DNA from: Anaerolinea thermophila | GTDB taxonomy: Bacteria > Chloroflexota > Anaerolineae > Anaerolineales > Villigracilaceae | Assembly (NCBI GenBank): GCA_022729775.1 | Contig: DZBA01000160.1 | Span: forward strand, 1-7,611 | DNA: 7,611 nt | Direction of reading: 5' to 3' | Shown: positions 6,001 through 7,611 of the stretch, in pieces | Numbering within the stretch: the first letter of the stretch is position 1 | Layout of the letters: the number at the start of each line of letters is the position of its first letter | Made by a program: the position numbers and the translations under genes | Notes under the pieces: model-generated | What the model was told of the DNA's origin: nothing | What the model saw: the letters and a program-made list of their open reading frames with translations, nothing else | Database searches by the model: none

Positions 6001-7611
6001 CGCCAAAATCACCGACTTGCGTTTTGCCGTAAAGTTTAAGTTCAAGGCTGGTGCGGCTGAATACGATTTCAGTCGAGCCGACCACAACGAAGACATTGCT
6101 AAGTTTAAGTTCGCCGCCGACGAAGATGATCAGCGAGAGCGACGCGATGGTGTGCATTTCGCGCACAAATCCGCCGCTGCCATCGGGGATGACGTGTCCG
6201 TCCACGTCGAGTTTGTAACGGGAGACCTGTTGGTCACTGGAGAATGTGTTGATCTCAAATTGGAAGAGCCCGGTCAGGTCGAAGCCCGCGGTGTCGGGGA
6301 TATCCACATCAACATTTAATTCCAGATAGCCGAGGATGCCAAAACCGAAGATCGGGTCGCTGGAGATTTCGAGGTTGCCCACCGTCGAGCCGCTGAAGAG
6401 GTCTACAGTTCCGACGCGGAACACGAAAGCCGTTTCAAGTTGCAGGTCGAACGCGGTTTCCGAGATGACGATGCGGAACATGCCATCAAGGAAGAGCGCG
6501 TCTGCAAAGATCATCGAACCCTGTCCAAACAGGACGAAATAAGACTGCGGATTGTCGAGCGTGCCGTCCATGTTGGGCGTTCCGCTGGGGACGTAGAGGA
6601 AGGTGTCGCCGAGAGAGAGGCGGATGTCCAACACGCCGCCGTCCAAACGAATGACATATTCATTCGTGCCGTCGGAAACTTCCCACCAGCTGTTTTTATA
6701 AACCGTCGTTACAACCGCAGCGCCGAGCAGGTTGCCACTGGCAAGGATGGCATTGAGAACGTCCTCAGGCAGTGTTCCATCGTTCAAGTCACTGATAAAG
6801 CCCAAGCCGACGCTGGCAATCGAAGCGCCCATGCCGAAGTTGACATAATTCTCGATGAATTTATCGGAGAGGTAACCATCTTGCAGGAAGCGCTCAGAGA
6901 TTTTGTAGCCCTTGTCCAGCGAGGTAGTATTCAAAATTAAAAAGAAGGAGATATCCGTAGTCAGCAAACTGCCGAGGTTGAGATTGCCCTGCAATTCAAG
7001 GTTGACCGCCAAGCCGTCCGCGTCAACGATGACGAGACCGACAGCCGTCATACCGAAGATGTCCGCGAATCCCGACGGTCCAATCTGGATTTCCGCCGCG
7101 ACAAACATCGAAAAAACTGTGGAAGAGAGTTCCAGCGAAAACACGCCGTCCAAGTGGAAGAACTCGGTTTCAATGGCGGTGCCATCCGCGTTGGGAGCGC
7201 CCACCACAGCAAAGCCAGTCACCTCGAATACGACTGTGTTCCCCGCAATGGCTTCGTCGAAGGTGTAGGTCAACCCGCCCGCGCTTAATTCTGCGCCTTG
7301 CGCCACCCCGCCCGTCAGGCTTGCGAATTGCACCAGCACGCTTGTCGCCGTGATGATGACCCCGGGAATATGCGCGTTGAATGTGCCGTTCTTCAATTCA
7401 AACGTCACCTGTGTGTCATCCACGATCAAGCCAAAATCGGCATTGATGACTGAAACATTCGCCAGCGTCCCAGCGCTCAAACTCGCGCTCACGTCATCGC
7501 CGACCGCCCAAATATTGTCAATACCGTTTTTCAAGACTTTCTTGAAGCCCAAATCCCCGCTCAGATGGACAAAGCCCGCCACATCCGCCACAAAGTTCGT
7601 CGCCCCAAACG
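1..7611 (-). CDS. Giant RTX / FG-GAP repeat protein, internal fragment (partial at both ends)
   Basis: A single frame runs through the window without a stop; complete codons occupy 7609 down to 2, giving 2,536 residues. Start and end are both outside, so signal peptide, secretion signal and cell anchor cannot be judged. Domain order: beta-rich repeats (about residues 1-768), linker (769-879), nine RTX nonapeptides (880-960), degenerate Gly-Asp modules (961-1245), ten 20-residue coils (1246-1444), more modules (1445-2109), a transition (2110-2223) and FG-GAP blades (2224-2536). Composition is rich in Gly, Asp, Asn, Thr, Val and Ile and poor in Cys (10 in total) and Lys, as expected for an extracellular calcium-dependent beta-solenoid protein. 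RTX proteins bind calcium and fold after export; FG-GAP propellers mediate adhesion or ligand binding. An adhesin, matrix or surface-layer-associated role is inferred, and no enzymatic motif was seen. The reading frame and repeat class are secure; the biological role is not. Confidence 0.95.
2..940 (-). other. FG-GAP (integrin-alpha-like) beta-propeller, first four blades, cut by the window edge
   Basis: Residues 2224-2536. Four blade cores are visible: 'NFGQSVSWDGNTLAIGAA' (839-892), 'GFGSVVSLSGDVLLVGAP' (347-400), 'AFGSSVLVNGTTAVVGAP' (182-235) and 'LFGASVAYAGGKAAIGAP' (26-79). They show the FG...GAP signature. Between cores run the outer strands 'GVVYIFTKSGANWTEQAKL', 'GAAYIFTRTGENWQQTIKL' and 'GAAYVFAFGSGAWGQAAKL', the standard pattern of bacterial FG-GAP repeats. 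The FG spacings are 164, 55 and 52 residues, the first inflated by an insertion. 'GAPGDDSSAG' and 'GAPGDDSGRG' are Asp-rich loops that could bind calcium. A full propeller usually has seven blades, so roughly three more should lie left of position 1. Such propellers bind ligands or partner proteins; the target here is unknown. Confidence 0.92.
488..835 (-). other. 116-residue insertion inside the first FG-GAP blade
   Basis: Between the core strand 'TLAIGAAR' and the outer strand 'GVVYIFTKSG', where the other blades have about 6 to 10 residues, this copy carries residues 2259-2374. The insert includes 'DYFVEMRENGGGDWEFRLVD', then 'DWQDVPANKVMDTMRGLMIA' and ends 'AGSFHYSVGQYP'. It looks like a small beta-rich domain with a conserved-looking D-T-x-R-G-L-x-I-x-F-G segment. 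I have a vague memory of a 'WxFRLVD...WQ...DTGRGLxIxFG' pattern in other giant repeat proteins but cannot name the family. The frame is uninterrupted, so this is a genuine protein insertion and not a frameshift. Confidence 0.65.
941..1282 (-). other. Transition between solenoid modules and propeller
   Basis: Residues 2110-2223. This stretch has lost the Gly-Asp periodicity. It contains 'VTFNGGENSVTGDLLRF', a lone Cys in 'GDGECSGNY' (1172), then 'GVVTVDGSLFTFTGIEPL' (about 1079-1132) and a run of hydrophobic strands ('GFGSFQLTG', 'LSTLVLHVLLVDG'). The 'VDG..F.FTGIEP' pattern resembles a 'TYTGLEP' segment that I recall as frequent in giant bacterial repeat proteins; this is memory, not a search. 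Probably a capping or spacer domain before the propeller. Confidence 0.45.
1283..3277 (-). other. Degenerate RTX-like modules, second series (about five modules)
   Basis: Residues 1445-2109. Modules of about 104 to 147 residues recur, each anchored by a Gly-Asn/Asp-Thr-Phe turn: 'LGSGHNTFNV' (T at 2966), 'LGTGNDTFRV' (2552), 'LGAQNDTFYL' (2240), 'AGSGADTLTL' (1871) and 'LGAGNDIFKL' (near 1430). Several are preceded by a TGL strand: 'LTGLSMGAGASI', 'LTGLGMGTNSWL', 'VTGLDMAGSITF'. A second Gly-Asp turn usually follows, for example 'YGGSGNDTLNVG', 'YGNSGNDRFEVE', 'NAGDGNDTMTIG' and 'NGGQGDDTLYVD', and some modules contain 'NSGDTSDTTGQL' or 'NNSGASDPGIGY'-like loops. The module around 1700-1520 carries a more helical insert ('WAADFAEIFNESDTL'). 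Calcium-dependent beta-helix modules are the most likely reading; none matches an enzyme. Confidence 0.75.
3278..3874 (-). repeat. Tandem array of ten 20-residue (60 bp) beta-solenoid repeats
   Basis: Residues 1246-1444. Starting each unit at its leading Asp, the Asp codons lie at 3872, 3812, 3752, 3692, 3632, 3572, 3512, 3452 and 3392, exactly 60 bases apart, then at 3335 (a 19-residue unit) and 3275. A typical unit is 'DFITINGTGGTTTVNGDQDI': a strand, a T/A/S-G-G turn, a second strand, then an N-G-G/D-x-x-x-D turn. The ninth unit diverges and carries the Cys pair of 'CDPGVSDC'. The period exceeds the 18 residues of a classical RTX beta-roll turn, and only one of the two turns per coil keeps Gly-Gly-x-x-x-Asp character. 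A parallel beta-helix with one 20-residue coil per repeat is inferred. The flanking unit on the N-terminal side is 21 residues, so the phase is lost there. Confidence 0.88.
3875..4729 (-). other. Degenerate RTX-like modules, first series
   Basis: Residues 961-1245. The sequence continues the solenoid style with less regular calcium motifs: 'GSGNDVFHAYAY', 'GRNGSDTFNFYGG', 'GTAGADVVTFYS', 'FGEGDNTLYVLG' (4223-4258), 'SGAGNDTFHVG' and 'LGTGSNNFTITS' (about 3920-3955). Between these are longer hydrophobic strands and segments such as 'YATGLTSGAMQGTEKINV' and 'FTGFGIALSMMYFNFEQ'. The recurring plan is a TGL-type strand, then a Glu/Gln-containing strand, then LGxGxNxF; the two anchors here (4238 and 3935) are 101 residues apart. 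Probably a beta-helix with some calcium-binding turns retained. Confidence 0.7.
4730..4972 (-). repeat. Classical RTX calcium-binding nonapeptide run (9 units)
   Basis: Residues 880-960 break without gaps into nine 9-residue units: GGTGVNVIT, GGTGSDTLR, GTDGVAYLY, GNGGNDYLY, GGNNADELY, GHAGDDLLD, GGAGNDLLY, GGAGNDTIN, GDDGDDTFV. They follow the RTX consensus GGxGxDxUx, where U is a large hydrophobic residue. In known structures pairs of such nonapeptides make one turn of a parallel beta-roll, with calcium bound between the Gly-Asp loops. The third and fifth units are degenerate. The block is followed by 'ENGYGNDTVNETSGNDTLDF' (down to about 4664), which I recognise as a common closing strand after RTX runs in giant proteins. 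The central position is notable, since RTX runs in type I secreted toxins and enzymes usually sit near the C-terminus. Confidence 0.93.
4973..5305 (-). other. Linker domain between beta-rich region and RTX block
   Basis: Residues 769-879. The segment opens with 'GDVLYLNVGADGYRRGEN', contains a strand-turn-strand stretch ('EEILTIENLGG', 'VRMHGLGVTQDYFGVN') and moves into the first Gly-Asp calcium-like turns, 'ADFGGGDDRLII' (5090-5125) and 'AGGMGDDSVTYMG'. From memory, a comparable boundary (a 'LYLNxG..R' strand followed by a 'FG..Q.F.GV..I.AD.G.G.D' strand) sits directly before RTX repeats in other giant bacterial surface proteins, so it is probably a conserved capping unit of the calcium-binding solenoid. 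That homology is recollection and was not checked by search. The boundaries are judged from composition. Confidence 0.5.
5306..7609 (-). other. Beta-strand-rich N-terminal part of the fragment, no RTX motifs
   Basis: Residues 1-768 of the visible protein are a chain of predicted beta-strands alternating hydrophobic and polar residues, separated by short Gly/Asp/Asn turns. GGxGxD calcium motifs are absent. Recurrent phrases such as 'FHLDGVFSLEL', 'LFLDGMFRIVI', 'LFQFEINT' and 'GTFQINTS' show that the region grew by internal duplication. A more helical-looking insert lies around 6910-6720 (KFIENYVNFG, LPEDVLNAILASG). The segment closes with an aromatic stretch, 'VWTWGPLPILAY' (5297-5332), just before the linker to the RTX part. 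I do not recognise a named Pfam family. Similar beta-rich regions precede RTX blocks in other giant bacterial surface proteins, from memory. Most likely a structural stalk or beta-helix/beta-sandwich series; the function is unknown. Confidence 0.6.
6240..7165 (-). repeat. Internal duplication of a roughly 220-residue beta module (two copies, plus a half copy downstream)
   Basis: Two segments align by eye. Copy 1 begins with 'FHLDGVFSLELSSTVFS' near 7162 and ends with 'FFLILNTTS' near 6920. Copy 2 begins with 'LFLDGMFRIVISETAFD' near 6498 and ends with 'LFQFEINTFS' near 6240. The Asp of LDG is at 7148 and 6485 (221 residues apart), and the Asn of the closing motif is at 6929 and 6248 (227 residues apart), so the spacing is conserved at both ends. 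A third closing motif, 'GTFQINTS', has its Asn at 5867, 127 residues further on, suggesting a shorter partial copy. Similarity is at protein level and diverged, so the duplication is old. The boundaries are approximate. Confidence 0.55.

Noticed and set aside
6941..6954. Plus-strand sequence AAAGAAGGAGATAT resembling a strong ribosome binding site
   Set aside because: No start codon follows at a suitable distance, and on the minus strand these bases encode the hydrophobic strand DISFF in the giant protein; chance match.

Overview
The whole 7.6 kb window lies inside one giant gene on the minus strand. In the register whose plus-strand triplets begin at positions 2, 5, 8 and so on, I read every triplet from 7609 down to 2 and found no stop: 2,536 codons, open at both ends. 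The true start, any signal peptide, the stop and the C-terminus all lie outside the window. I see no intergenic DNA, RNA gene, promoter, terminator, IS element or CRISPR array.

The protein looks like a very large secreted or surface-attached structural or adhesive protein built almost entirely from beta-rich repeats. From N to C (right to left on the plus strand) the layout is as follows. (1) About 768 residues of beta-strand-rich sequence with internal duplications and no RTX motif (about 7609-5306). (2) A linker running into degenerate Gly-Asp motifs (5305-4973). (3) A classical RTX block of nine consecutive calcium-binding nonapeptides (4972-4730). (4) A long stretch of irregular modules, each carrying a beta-strand plus a 'LGxGxNDTF'-type turn and often a 'TGLxMG' segment (4729-3875 and 3277-1283). 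(5) Embedded in that stretch, an almost perfectly periodic array of ten 20-residue (60 bp) repeats (3874-3278). (6) A transitional segment (1282-941). (7) The beginning of an FG-GAP (integrin-alpha-like) beta-propeller with four visible blades (940-2), the first interrupted by a 116-residue insertion.

The organism is a bacterium of moderately high GC with strong use of GCG, GGC and GAC codons. Giant RTX/FG-GAP proteins of this style occur, as far as I recall, in environmental Chloroflexota (Anaerolineae), Planctomycetota and Cyanobacteria. I lean weakly to Chloroflexota, but nothing in the window proves it.

Functionally, the calcium-binding and beta-solenoid parts would form a long stiff stalk that folds outside the cell where calcium is high, and the propeller could be a ligand-binding or adhesive head. 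This is inference from family architecture. The many other open frames on both strands are shadows of the Gly/Asp/Asn/Thr-rich codon pattern and are not annotated as genes.
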